This document shows, piece by piece, positions 9,702-17,930 of a DNA stretch of 64,000 nt. Numbering within the stretch: position 1 is the stretch's first letter; every line of letters begins with the position of its first letter. Under the pieces are notes generated by a model. It did no database searches. It was not told the origin of the DNA and worked only from the letters and a program-made list of their open reading frames with translations. The translations under genes and the position numbers were made by a program. This DNA comes from Pseudomonas sessilinigenes (GTDB lineage: Bacteria; Pseudomonadota; Gammaproteobacteria; Pseudomonadales; Pseudomonadaceae), in contig NZ_CP027706.1 in assembly GCF_003850565.1 (NCBI RefSeq), positions 4,154,001 to 4,218,000 of the forward strand. Reading direction: 5' to 3'.

Positions 9702-10880
9702 TCAGCCCAGGTTCTTGCCGAGCAGTGCGTGGTAGAGCTCGCTGTCGCCAAGGATCCCCACCACCTTGTGGTTATCGTGGAGCACCAGCTTGTTGCCGGT
9801 CTGGTAGCGGATCTGCAGGGCTTCGCGCATGCCGATATTGGAATCCACCAGGGTCGGGCGCCGGCCCAGCTCTTCCACCGACTGTCCGGGCACCCAGTTC
9901 TGCAGGTCCAGCTGCGAGCCGTTGCGTCGGGCACCCTTGATGGTGTTGCCTTCGGCCAGGTCCAGCCAGGAGTCGCCACCCGGGTCCAGGCACACCGAAC
10001 CGTTGACCCGCTTGCAGTTGTCCAGGCTGCGCATCAGGCTGCGCCCGCACAGTACGTTCAACGGGTTGGTATGGGCGACGAAGGTCCGCACGTAGTCGTC
10101 CGCCGGGTTGAGCACGATCTCTTCGGGCTTGCTGTACTGGATGATCCGCCCGTCCTTCATGATGGCGATGCGGCTGCCCAGTTTCAGGGCTTCGTCCAGG
10201 TCGTGGCTGACGAACACGATGGTCTTGTTCAGCTTGCGCTGCAGCTCCAGCAACTCGTCCTGCAGGCCCTGGCGAATCAGCGGGTCGAGGGCCGAGAAGG
10301 GCTCGTCCATCAGCAGGATGTCGGCGTCCATGGCCAGGGCACGGGCCAGGCCCACGCGTTGCTGCATGCCACCGGACAGCTCGTCCGGCTTCTTGTTGCG
10401 CCACTGGGTCAGGCCCACCAGCTCCAGCTTGTCGTCCACCAGCTTGCGCCGCTCCTTCTCCGGGCGGCCCTGCATCTCCAGGCCGAAGCTGATGTTCTCG
10501 CGCACTGTCAGCCAGGGCATCAGGGCGAACTTCTGGAACACCATGGCGATGCGCTTGGTGCGCATCATCTTCAGCTCGGCCGGGGAGCAGTGGGCGATAT
10601 CGATGTGCTTGCCTTCATGCTCGACGAACAGCTTGCCGCGGCTCACGGTATTGAGGCCGTTGATGCAGCGCAGCAGGCTCGACTTGCCCGAACCGGACAG
10701 GCCCATCAGCACGCAGATCTCGCCCTTGTTGATGTCCAGGTTGGCCTTTTCCACACCGACCACCAGGCCGGTCTGCTTGAGGATCTGCTCGCGGGTCTGG
10801 CCCTTGTCCAGCAGTGCCAGGGCCTCGCGCGGCTTGTTGGAGAAGATGACGTCGACGTCTTCGAAACGAATGATGCTCAT
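9702..10880 (-). CDS. cbcV: choline/betaine/carnitine ABC transporter ATP-binding protein CbcV
   Basis: CbcV is the 392-residue ATPase of the Cbc quaternary amine importer. Visible motifs are Walker A (GLSGSGKSS), the signature LSGGMQQRVGLARAL, Walker B (ILLMDEPFSALD) and the switch His (VFVSHDLDEAL). The C-terminal part (about residues 280-392) resembles the CBS-like regulatory domains of OpuA/ProV-type ATPases. The ATG overlaps the cbcW stop by four bases (ATGA). In P. aeruginosa the core CbcWV serves three binding proteins (CbcX, BetX, CaiX); caiX is in this window too. Confidence 0.94.
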   Translation of the reverse strand: MSIIRFEDVDVIFSNKPREALALLDKGQTREQILKQTGLVVGVEKANLDINKGEICVLMGLSGSGKSSLLRCINGLNTVSRGKLFVEHEGKHIDIAHCSPAELKMMRTKRIAMVFQKFALMPWLTVRENISFGLEMQGRPEKERRKLVDDKLELVGLTQWRNKKPDELSGGMQQRVGLARALAMDADILLMDEPFSALDPLIRQGLQDELLELQRKLNKTIVFVSHDLDEALKLGSRIAIMKDGRIIQYSKPEEIVLNPADDYVRTFVAHTNPLNVLCGRSLMRSLDNCKRVNGSVCLDPGGDSWLDLAEGNTIKGARRNGSQLDLQNWVPGQSVEELGRRPTLVDSNIGMREALQIRYQTGNKLVLHDNHKVVGILGDSELYHALLGKNLG

Positions 10881-11722
10881 GCCTCACCCCTTGCCGGCAG
10901 TTCCGGCTGCTTGCAGATACGGTCGAGCATGATTGCCAGCAACACGATCGCCAGGCCTGCTTCGAAGCCCAGGGAGATATCGGCGGTGTTCAGTGCGTTG
11001 ACCACGGGTTTGCCCAGGCCATCGGCGCCCACCAGGGCCGCGATCACCACCATCGACAACGACAGCATGATGCACTGGGTCACGCCGGCGGCGATGCTCG
11101 GCATCGCGTGCGGCAATTCGATACGGGTCAGCAACTGGCGGCGTGAACAACCAAAGGCCTTGCCGGCATCCAGCAGCTCCTGTGGCACGTCGCAGATACC
11201 CAGGTAAGTCAGGCGGATCGGCGCGGCGATGGCGAACACCACGGTGGAAATCAGCCCCGGGACCACGCCCAGGCCGAACAGAGTCAGGGTTGGGATCAGG
11301 TAGACGAAGGTCGGCACGGTCTGCATCAGGTCCAGCACCGGGCGCATGGCGGTATAGAACATCGGCTTGTGCGCGGCGAGGATGCCCAGCGGCACGCCGA
11401 TGACCACGCAGACCAGAGTGGCGAAGGTCACCTGGGCCAGGGTCTCCATGGTCTCCTGCCAGTACCCCAGGTTGAGGATCAGCAGGAAGGACAGGATGAC
11501 GAATACGGTCAGGCCCCATTTGCGCTGGATCATGTGGGCCAGCAGGGCGATCAGGCCGATCAGGGCCAGGGGGTTGAACCAGGTCAGCGCGAACGTCACG
11601 CCGTGAATCATGGCTTCCAGGCTGGTGGCGATCGCATCGAAGATGTTGGCGCCGTGTTTCGTCAGCCACTCTACAAAGGCCGCGATGTACTGGCCCAGGG
11701 GGATTTTCTGATCAGTGAGCAT
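10877..11722 (-). CDS. cbcW: choline/betaine/carnitine ABC transporter permease CbcW
   Basis: CbcW is a 281-residue inner-membrane permease of the ProW/OpuAB type with about six to seven membrane segments. The cytoplasmic coupling loop is visible around GICDVPQELLDAGKAFGCSRRQLLTRIELPHAMPSI. I chose the ATG at 11722 (MLTDQKIPLGQ), matching the known family N-terminus; six more codons to 11740 are possible and neither start has a strong ribosome site. It lies 66 bp after cbcX and overlaps cbcV. Confidence 0.93.
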   Translation of the reverse strand: MLTDQKIPLGQYIAAFVEWLTKHGANIFDAIATSLEAMIHGVTFALTWFNPLALIGLIALLAHMIQRKWGLTVFVILSFLLILNLGYWQETMETLAQVTFATLVCVVIGVPLGILAAHKPMFYTAMRPVLDLMQTVPTFVYLIPTLTLFGLGVVPGLISTVVFAIAAPIRLTYLGICDVPQELLDAGKAFGCSRRQLLTRIELPHAMPSIAAGVTQCIMLSLSMVVIAALVGADGLGKPVVNALNTADISLGFEAGLAIVLLAIMLDRICKQPELPARGEA

Positions 11723-11788
11723 GGTATTGAACGTCCGCATGCAATGGAAAAACAGCCCGGGCAGGCGAACCCGCCCGGCGTAAGCAAC

Positions 11789-12736
11789 TTACTGGGCCAG
11801 CTTGGCTTTGACGGCCTCCAGGCCTGGTTTGCCATCGATGGTGGTGACTCCGGCGAGCCAGGTATCGAGCACTTGAGGATTGTTCTTCAGCCAGGCCTTG
11901 GCGGCCGCGTCGGGCTTCATCTTGTCGTCCAGCACGTTCCCCATCAGGGTGCTTTCCATGTTCAGGGTAAACGACAGGTTCTTCAGCAGTTGGCCGACGT
12001 TGCTGCACTCCTGGGCGTAGCCCTTGCGAGTGTTGGTGTAGATGGTCGCCTGGCCGAAGTTGGGGCCGAAGAACTCGTCGCCGCCGGTCAGGTACTTCAT
12101 CTTGAAGCGGGTGTTCATCGGGTGCGGTTCCCAGCCCAGGAACACCACCGCGGTGTCGCGGCGCTGGGCGCGCTCCACCTGGCTGAGCATGCCCGCCTCG
12201 CTGGATTCCACCACTTTGAAACCGGCGTCCTTCAGGCCGAAGGCATTCTTGTCGATCATGCTCTGGATGGTGCGGTTGCCGTCGTTGCCCGGCTCGATGC
12301 CATAGATCTTGCCGTCCAGTTCCTTCTTGAACTTGACGATGTCGGCGAAGTCCTTGAGGCCCTTGTCATACAAGGCCTCGGGAACGGCCAGGGTGTACTT
12401 GGCGTTCTCCAGGTTGGCGCGCACGGTCTCCACGGTACCGGCCTCGCGATAGGCCTTGATGTCGTTTTCCATGGTCGGCATCCAGTTACCCAGGAAGACG
12501 TCCATGTTCTTGCCGTCGGCCAGGGACTTGTAGGTCACCGGCACGGAAATCATCGTGGTCTTGGTCTTGTAGCCCAGGGCGTTGAGCACGACGCTGGTGG
12601 TGGCGGTGGTCACGGTGATGTCGGTCCAGCCGACATCGGAGAAGTTCACGGTACCGCACTGTGCCGGTTCTGCAGCGTGTGCCAGAAGCGGCAGACCCAG
12701 CATGGCGGCCAGCAACAACGAGGGGGAACCTTTCAT
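11789..12736 (-). CDS. cbcX: choline-binding periplasmic protein CbcX
   Basis: CbcX is a 315-residue substrate-binding protein with a signal peptide (MKGSPSLLLAAMLGLPLLAHAAE, cleavage near residue 21). The OpuAC/ProX-type fold shows aromatic residues for cation-pi binding (VGWTDI, FLGNWMP, GWEPHPMN). The start at 12736 is supported by the signal peptide and AGGAG about ten bases upstream. It heads cbcXWV and is divergent from sdaB; the spacer carries three phased GTCG half-sites. It is a paralogue of the caiX product in this window. Confidence 0.94.
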   Translation of the reverse strand: MKGSPSLLLAAMLGLPLLAHAAEPAQCGTVNFSDVGWTDITVTTATTSVVLNALGYKTKTTMISVPVTYKSLADGKNMDVFLGNWMPTMENDIKAYREAGTVETVRANLENAKYTLAVPEALYDKGLKDFADIVKFKKELDGKIYGIEPGNDGNRTIQSMIDKNAFGLKDAGFKVVESSEAGMLSQVERAQRRDTAVVFLGWEPHPMNTRFKMKYLTGGDEFFGPNFGQATIYTNTRKGYAQECSNVGQLLKNLSFTLNMESTLMGNVLDDKMKPDAAAKAWLKNNPQVLDTWLAGVTTIDGKPGLEAVKAKLAQ

Positions 12737-12829
12737 AGAGGGGAGACTCCTGGATGTTCTTCTTGGCGGCGTTTGGACCGCGCTTATTAAGTGTGGCGGT
12801 TGGTGTGTCGGGAACAGCTCTACCACCCC

Positions 12830-12894
12830 AGGGGCTGTTGACGTTTGCCAAGTGGACCGCCGTCGCGGCCTGCCACCAAACGTCAACAGCCCCT
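12830..12894. promoter_or_regulatory. 18-bp perfect inverted repeat upstream of cbcX
   Basis: Arms AGGGGCTGTTGACGTTTG and its exact complement flank a 29-bp spacer, about 95-158 bp upstream of the cbcX ATG. If transcribed it would make a long stable hairpin in the cbcX leader; otherwise it may be a looping operator. It is too symmetrical to be chance, but its function is unknown. Confidence 0.6.
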
Positions 12895-12950
12895 TGCAAT
12901 CGAGTCGAGACTGATCATGTACCAGTGAAAATCTGTCGCCTACGGGGTGC

Positions 12951-13013
12951 GTCGTATCCAGTACAGGGAGGGTCGCATCCAGTGTCGGTGACGTCGCTTA
13001 CAGCGTTTTTCCG
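12951..13013 (+). promoter_or_regulatory. three phased AraC-type half-sites (putative GbdR site)
   Basis: GTCGTATCCAGT (12951), GTCGCATCCAGT (12972) and GTCGCTTACAGC (12993) recur exactly every 21 bp, two helical turns, in the cbcX-sdaB spacer. AraC-family dimers typically bind such tandem half-sites. cbcXWV is a known GbdR target in P. aeruginosa, and related pairs precede gbcA, gbcB, the dgc operon, glyA1 and caiX. The orientation points toward sdaB, so the site may serve either or both genes. No coding region was found elsewhere in 12737-13228. Confidence 0.7.
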
Positions 13014-13228
13014 CAATTTTTCCTTCATCCGGGGCGCAAAAAACGCCCGGAATCAGGCCCTGTCGCCAAGCGGCGTTGGTGGACATGAACGAGTCGGTGT
13101 CAGACGTCGGCAAACCCGGCAAAAGCCTGATGATGCGCCCTTCTCGGCGGATTGCAGCTTGAGCGTAGCAGCTCCGTCAGTGGGCGTTTTCGGCGTCCGG
13201 ACTGTGCTCATCGAGGAGTCACCCAGGC

Positions 13229-14605
13229 ATGGCTATCAGTGTTTTCGACTTGTTCAAAATCGGTATCGGCCCCTCCAGTTCCCACACCGTCGGCCCCATG
13301 CGCGCAGCCGCGCTGTTCGCCCAGGCGCTGGGTGAAAAACAGCTGCTGGATCAGGTGCGCCGGATCGAGGTCCAGCTCTATGGCTCGCTGTCGGCCACCG
13401 GTATCGGCCATGGCAGCGACAACGCGGTGATCATGGGGCTGATGGGCGAGTGGCCCGATGCGATCGACCCCTCGTTGATCGGCACCCGCATCGACCTGCT
13501 GCGACAGACCTCTACCTTGTTGCTGGACGGGCGCCTGCCGGTGCCGTTCATCTGGTCCCGGGACATGCGCCTGCTCGACGAGAACCTGCCGTTCCACCCC
13601 AATGCCATGACCCTGGTGGCCGAAGGCGAGGGCGGGGAACTGCATCGCGACACCTATTATTCGGTCGGCGGCGGTTTTGTCGTCGACCAGGCCCAGGCCG
13701 ACAGTGGCGTGGCGGACCTGGATCGCAGCGAGCTGCCCTACGATTTCTCCAGTGCGGTGGAGTTGCTGGATCTGTGCCGCAGGCACAACCTGCGGGTGGC
13801 CGAGCTGATGCTGGCCAACGAGAAGACCTGGCGCTCGGAGGAAGAAATCCGCAGTGGGCTGATGGCGCTCTGGCGCGCCATGCAGGACTGCGTGGAACAA
13901 GGTCTCAAGCACGAGGGCACGCTGCCGGGCGGGCTCCATGTACGGCGCCGGGCGGCCAAGCTGCACCGCAGCCTGCAGGAGCTGAACAAGCCCAATGTGA
14001 TCGGCTCGACCCTGAGCGCCATGGAGTGGGTCAACCTCTATGCCCTGGCGGTCAACGAAGAGAATGCCGCCGGCGGGCGCATGGTCACCGCGCCCACCAA
14101 CGGTGCGGCGGGGATCATCCCGGCGGTGCTGCACTACTTCATGAAGTTCAGCGAGGAGGTGACCGACGCCAATGTGGTGGACTTCTTCCTCGGTGCGGCG
14201 GCCATCGGCATCCTGTGTAAAAAGAATGCCTCCATCTCCGGTGCCGAGGTCGGTTGCCAGGGCGAGGTCGGCTCGGCCTGCGCCATGGCGGCGGCGGGAC
14301 TGGCGGAGATCCTCGGTGCTACCCCGGAACAATTGTGCAACGCTGCGGAGATCGGCCTGGAACACAACCTTGGACTGACCTGCGACCCGGTGGGCGGCCT
14401 GGTCCAGGTGCCCTGCATCGAGCGCAACGCCATCGCCGCGGTGAAGGCGATCAATGCCGCGCAGATGGCCCTGCGTGGCGATGGCCAGCACTTCATCTCC
14501 CTGGACCGGGTGATTCGCACCATGCGCGATACCGGGGCCGACATGCATGACAAATACAAGGAAACTTCCCGCGGCGGCCTGGCCGTAAGCGCCGTGGAAT
14601 GCTGA
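13229..14605 (+). CDS. sdaB: L-serine ammonia-lyase (L-serine dehydratase)
   Basis: This 458-residue iron-sulfur enzyme deaminates L-serine to pyruvate and ammonia. The N-terminal domain begins [22 protein letters not shown], the family signature. The C-terminal catalytic part carries conserved Cys in [38 protein letters not shown] and [10 protein letters not shown], which include the 4Fe-4S ligands. It lies between cbcX and gbdR, as in P. aeruginosa. With GlyA1 it converts glycine from betaine breakdown into pyruvate. A GAGGAG ribosome site is about eleven bases upstream of the ATG. Confidence 0.95.
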   Translation: MAISVFDLFKIGIGPSSSHTVGPMRAAALFAQALGEKQLLDQVRRIEVQLYGSLSATGIGHGSDNAVIMGLMGEWPDAIDPSLIGTRIDLLRQTSTLLLDGRLPVPFIWSRDMRLLDENLPFHPNAMTLVAEGEGGELHRDTYYSVGGGFVVDQAQADSGVADLDRSELPYDFSSAVELLDLCRRHNLRVAELMLANEKTWRSEEEIRSGLMALWRAMQDCVEQGLKHEGTLPGGLHVRRRAAKLHRSLQELNKPNVIGSTLSAMEWVNLYALAVNEENAAGGRMVTAPTNGAAGIIPAVLHYFMKFSEEVTDANVVDFFLGAAAIGILCKKNASISGAEVGCQGEVGSACAMAAAGLAEILGATPEQLCNAAEIGLEHNLGLTCDPVGGLVQVPCIERNAIAAVKAINAAQMALRGDGQHFISLDRVIRTMRDTGADMHDKYKETSRGGLAVSAVEC

Positions 14606-15023
14606 GCCGCCCGCCGCTGCGCGCAAACGGCCCATCGGCGCGGGAGGACGCCACCTTTTAGCGCGTCGTGATTAGACAAGTGGCCCACGGAGCCGACGGG
14701 CATTCCCGTTCGTCGCTGCGTTGCGCTTTGAGTGACACTCGGCTGTGGCCTGCACGCGCGACGGCTCTACGAGTGCTACCTAACTGCTCACCCTCGCCGG
14801 CGCCCGCCGGCGACTTTCGTTCTGCATGTCTTTAATCCGCACACAGGCAAGGGCTATGTAGAGGCTTCGCGACGTCGTTTTCAGGAGTTATTGAATGCCC
14901 ATTCAACTTTAGGCATGGCAATTGCTCTGTGATGACCAAGCCCGTTTCCCTCGAGTGACAGGGCACCAATAAAAAGAGCCTCCGCCTGAGGCCATCACCC
15001 GCTTTGTGTGAGGAGATATCGCG
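14606..15023. other. intergenic region sdaB-gbdR
   Basis: No gene is seen in 418 bp. A 9-bp stem with a two-base loop (TCGCCGGCG / CGCCGGCGA, 14794-14813) followed by CTTTCG could be a weak terminator. The gbdR ribosome site GAGGAG is at 15010-15015. Isolated GTCG words occur but not at 21-bp spacing. Confidence 0.45.
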
Positions 15024-16127
15024 ATGACGTCGTTCAACTCCGGGGCCCAGCCCCAGAACCGTGCGCCTCAATCCATCGGCTTTTTGCTGCTGGACAATTT
15101 CACGCTGATTTCCCTGGCCTCCGCAGTCGAACCCCTGCGCATGGCCAACCAACTGTCCGGCCGCGAGCTGTATCGCTGGACCACCCTCAGCGTCGATGGC
15201 GGCCAGGTCTGGGCCAGTGATGGCCTGCAAATCACTCCCGACGCTTCCATGCACAAAGCCCCCAGCCTGGATACCGTGATCGTCTGCGGCGGTATCGGCA
15301 TCCAGCGCACCGTGACCCGTGAGCATGTGTCCTGGTTGCAGAGCCAGGCCCGTCAGTCCCGACGCCTTGGCGCCGTGTGCACCGGCAGCTGGGCGCTGGC
15401 CTGCGCCGGCCTGCTGGACGGCTTCGATTGCAGCGTGCACTGGGAGTGCCTGGCGGCGATGCAGGAAGCCTTCCCCCGGGTGGCCATGAGCACCCGCCTG
15501 TTCACCCTCGATCGCAACCGCTTCACCAGCTCCGGAGGCACCGCGCCGCTGGACATGATGCTGCACCTGATCAGCCGCGATCACGGCCGCGAGCTGTCGG
15601 CGGCGATCTCGGAGATGTTCGTCTACGAGCGCATCCGCAACGAGCAGGACCACCAGCGCGTACCGCTCAAGCACATGCTGGGCACCAACCAGCCCAAGCT
15701 GCAGGAAATCGTCGCGCTGATGGAAGCCAACCTGGAGGAGCCGATCGACCTCGACGAACTGGCGGTGTACGTCGCGGTATCGCGCCGGCAACTGGAGCGC
15801 CTGTTCCAGAAGTACCTGCACTGCTCGCCATCGCGCTACTACCTCAAGCTGCGCTTGATCCGCGCCCGGCAACTGCTCAAGCAGACGCCGATGTCGATCA
15901 TCGAAGTGGCCTCGGTCTGCGGTTTCGTCTCCACCCCGCACTTCTCCAAGTGCTACCGCGAGTATTTCGGCATTCCGCCACGGGACGAGCGCATCGGTTC
16001 CAACACCACCCAGCAGGTGGCGATGATGCCGCTGCCCCAGGCCATGGTCCTGGCGCCACTGTCCGGGCCACTGTCGGCCCTGAGCCAGGCGCGCAACGAA
16101 TCCACCTTCGCCAGCGTGCGTCTCTAG
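15024..16127 (+). CDS. gbdR: AraC-family activator of glycine betaine catabolism GbdR
   Basis: GbdR is a 367-residue GATase1-like AraC regulator. Residues about 18-200 form a DJ-1/PfpI-type sensor domain (IGFLLLDNFTLISLASAVEPLRMAN). The C-terminal domain has two helix-turn-helix motifs (DLDELAVYVAVSRRQLERLFQKYL and SIIEVASVCGFVSTPHFSKCYREYFG). In P. aeruginosa it responds to glycine betaine and dimethylglycine and activates gbcA, gbcB, dgc, sox and cbcXWV genes, all present in this window. Length and start match the known protein. Confidence 0.95.
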   Translation: MTSFNSGAQPQNRAPQSIGFLLLDNFTLISLASAVEPLRMANQLSGRELYRWTTLSVDGGQVWASDGLQITPDASMHKAPSLDTVIVCGGIGIQRTVTREHVSWLQSQARQSRRLGAVCTGSWALACAGLLDGFDCSVHWECLAAMQEAFPRVAMSTRLFTLDRNRFTSSGGTAPLDMMLHLISRDHGRELSAAISEMFVYERIRNEQDHQRVPLKHMLGTNQPKLQEIVALMEANLEEPIDLDELAVYVAVSRRQLERLFQKYLHCSPSRYYLKLRLIRARQLLKQTPMSIIEVASVCGFVSTPHFSKCYREYFGIPPRDERIGSNTTQQVAMMPLPQAMVLAPLSGPLSALSQARNESTFASVRL

Positions 16128-16149
16128 GCGCGGTCGCAGGCCGCCCCGG

Positions 16150-16596
16150 TCACAGCGCCTTCTTGAAATACACCACGCGCTCGGTTTCCTCGAAGCCGAG
16201 CGCGTGGTGCAGGGCGTGGCTGACCAGGTTGTCCAGGCTGGCGTCCGAGGCGATCTCCACGCAGCCCTGCTGCCGCCCCCACTGGCTGACCTGTTCGATC
16301 AGGCGCTGGGCTATGCCCTGGCGCCGGTGTTCGGGAGCGACGTAGATACCTTCCAGAAACACCACCGGCGAGCTGTCGGTGCCATTGACGTAGTCGTGGC
16401 GCAACGACGCCTCGGCCAGGCCCAGCGTTTCACCACTGGCGGCCTGGGCCAGCCAGCAGCCGTAGCGAGCGGGCTCGGCGAGCATCTGGCGGATTTCTTC
16501 CCGGTGTTCCTCGGGGGGGCAGTGGGGCCACAGGCCCAGGCGCAATTGCAGCCAATGGCCGGGATCGGCGGCTTGGCCGGGCAGGATACGGATCAT
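16150..16596 (-). CDS. GNAT acetyltransferase resembling aminoglycoside 6'-N-acetyltransferases
   Basis: This 148-residue protein is a complete GNAT domain. It shares with chromosomal AAC(6')-I enzymes of the Acinetobacter type the words YVNGT, SPVVFLEGIYV, PEHRRQGIAQRLIEQV (acetyl-CoA loop R/QxxGxG-like) and the C-terminal stretch ASDASLDN...SHALHHALGFEETERVVYFKK. That resemblance covers nearly the full length, from memory of the family. The natural substrate could be something other than aminoglycosides. It is convergent with gbdR, with only 22 bp between them. Confidence 0.72.
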   Translation of the reverse strand: MIRILPGQAADPGHWLQLRLGLWPHCPPEEHREEIRQMLAEPARYGCWLAQAASGETLGLAEASLRHDYVNGTDSSPVVFLEGIYVAPEHRRQGIAQRLIEQVSQWGRQQGCVEIASDASLDNLVSHALHHALGFEETERVVYFKKAL

Positions 16597-16662
16597 GGGC
16601 GGTCGCCTGTGCAGTACAAAGAGGTGCGTACTCTAGCAACCGGCCCATGGCACCGGGGCGAT

Positions 16663-16926
16663 TCAGGCGCGTTTTTGCTGCTGGTACTCGGCCAATGCCG
16701 GCAACAGCTGGCGGTCGAGGGCCTGGCGCACGGCAGGAAGAATGGTCGCGTTGCCGGTGAGCATCTGCTCGACCATGCCCTTGAGTGCCTTGGCCCGGGC
16801 ATCGCTCAGGCCCCTGACTGCGCATTCGCAGGCCTGCTCGGCACTGGCGCCTGCGGGCATCTCGAAACCCAGGGCCCGGAGTTGCCCCAGCAGGTCGTCC
16901 TGGTCAATCAAATCCGCGTGCATCAT
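16663..16926 (-). CDS. small conserved hypothetical protein (87 aa)
   Basis: This 87-residue soluble protein is acidic and Ala/Leu-rich and predicted mostly helical, with no signal peptide or membrane segment. It has two Cys (EQACECAVRG). I do not recognise the family. The start at 16926 is uncertain by one codon (MM). The codon pattern fits a real gene, and the downstream 66 bp before the GNAT gene could hold only a short promoter. Confidence 0.55.
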   Translation of the reverse strand: MMHADLIDQDDLLGQLRALGFEMPAGASAEQACECAVRGLSDARAKALKGMVEQMLTGNATILPAVRQALDRQLLPALAEYQQQKRA

Positions 16927-17240
16927 GGCGCTTATCCTTGTTCAGGGAGTGGGGTCGCCAGCCGATTCTGGTAGGCCGTCCCGATGGCGGCAAGGGCAGA
17001 TTGTCGCGATGGCCCGTTTACCTATGAACAGGTCGTTTTCGGCTAAGTCGATGACCATGGCCGGTTGCCACAGCGTTGGGAAAAGGCGGCGCAATCAAGT
17101 CTTGCGGCGCTTGCTTGTGAGGCTTCGGGCTTGCCTGAAGGGTGGGGTAATGAGCGCTCCTGTCGCGCAAAGACACTCTGTGCAAGCGCTGGGTGTTCGG
17201 TAGGATGGCCGCCGAGTGGCAAACCATGGAGCTGGAGTGG
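16927..17240. other. intergenic region with the left copy of a 41-bp repeat
   Basis: No convincing gene is seen. The stretch contains the direct repeat at 17010-17050 and should carry the promoters of the flanking divergent genes; none is recognisable. Confidence 0.4.
17010..17050 (+). repeat. 41-bp imperfect direct repeat, left copy
   Basis: The copy starts TGGCCCGTTTACCTATGAAC and ends GGCTAAGTCG. It matches the copy at 17681-17721 at 34 of 41 positions. Read from 17011 both copies encode GPxTYEQVxxG followed by TAA, with several differences at third positions, so they may descend from a coding 3' end. Confidence 0.7.
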
Positions 17241-17669
17241 ATGAAAGTGATGTTCAGAATGGGGTTCGCCTGTTTGTTGTTGATGGTTTCCAGCGCTGCT
17301 CTGGCAGCTCCCGAGTGTGGCGATTTTCTGAAGGCCATGACCGATCCACCGAAGTCCCTGGAGTTTTTCCGTTGTGAGTCGAAGCCCCAGGATCAGGGCG
17401 CACCGCTGACCGCCAGTTACCGGGTCAAAGGTAAGGATGCCCATGAGGTAGAGCGCTATCTGCAGCGGGAGTTGGGGGTTCAGGAGGGGCTCAGGTTTGT
17501 CTGCTGCGGCTGGGAAACGAAGGGTTTCATTTCCTATAGGGATAAAAAGACCGGGCGTAATTACCAGATTGGCATGGGCTCTGAAGAGACGCCCTACAAC
17601 CAGCGCCAGGATTGGCACAAGATCGGCTATTTCTATGTGACGGTGGTGCTGTATACCGAGGACATCTGA
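17241..17669 (+). CDS. secreted protein, possibly DUF4952-like
   Basis: This 142-residue precursor has a signal peptide (MKVMFRMGFACLLLMVSSAALAA). The mature part has four Cys (PECGDF, FFRCES, RFVCCGWE) and ends in an aromatic beta-like stretch (IGYFYVTVVLYTEDI). The pattern recalls DUF4952, but I am not sure. The ATG at 17241 was chosen because it places the signal peptide at the N-terminus; 17226 and 17250 are alternatives. The GC content looks lower than its neighbours, and the gene is bracketed by two 41-bp repeats, which may mark a gain or duplication event. Confidence 0.62.
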   Translation: MKVMFRMGFACLLLMVSSAALAAPECGDFLKAMTDPPKSLEFFRCESKPQDQGAPLTASYRVKGKDAHEVERYLQRELGVQEGLRFVCCGWETKGFISYRDKKTGRNYQIGMGSEETPYNQRQDWHKIGYFYVTVVLYTEDI

Positions 17670-17680
17670 AGGCGTGGCTG

Positions 17681-17721
17681 TGGCCCTATTACCTATGAGC
17701 AGGTCGCTCTTGGCTAACTCG
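17681..17721 (+). repeat. 41-bp imperfect direct repeat, right copy
   Basis: The copy starts TGGCCCTATTACCTATGAGC and ends GGCTAACTCG, 671 bp after its partner and 11 bp after the stop of the enclosed gene. It lies in the same frame as that gene, beyond its TGA. Confidence 0.7.
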
Positions 17722-17808
17722 CGGGAAGGCAGAGTGGGCAGACTGAAACCAGCTCGCGTCGTGTCGGTTTGGTCACCTTCTCACCGCAGCTCCTCAGAAG
17801 TAGTCCCT

Positions 17809-17846
17809 GCCTCGATCCTGTCACGGCTTGATCGGGGCTTTTTTTT
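17809..17846 (+). terminator. Rho-independent terminator
   Basis: A 9-bp stem (GCCTCGATC / GATCGGGGC, one G-T pair) is followed by eight T residues (17839-17846). It is the clearest intrinsic terminator in the window and ends the + strand transcript of the secreted-protein gene, 140 bp beyond its stop. Confidence 0.85.
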
Positions 17847-17867
17847 GCCTGTGGAAAGCTCTCCGGC

Positions 17868-17905
17868 AAGCTTCGCCGGCAAGCCGGCAAGCCGGCTCCT
17901 ACGGC
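17868..17905. repeat. REP-like CCGGCAAG repeats
   Basis: Repeated CCGGCAAG/GCCGGC words end in GGCTCCTACGG, typical of Pseudomonas REP elements downstream of genes. Confidence 0.5.
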
Positions 17906-17930
17906 GGAGCCGGGGCGGGAGGGGTGAGGA

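Noticed and set aside
12754..13335. A 193-codon frame across the cbcX-sdaB spacer
   Set aside because: It runs into sdaB in another frame, has no conserved motif, and covers the regulatory repeats.
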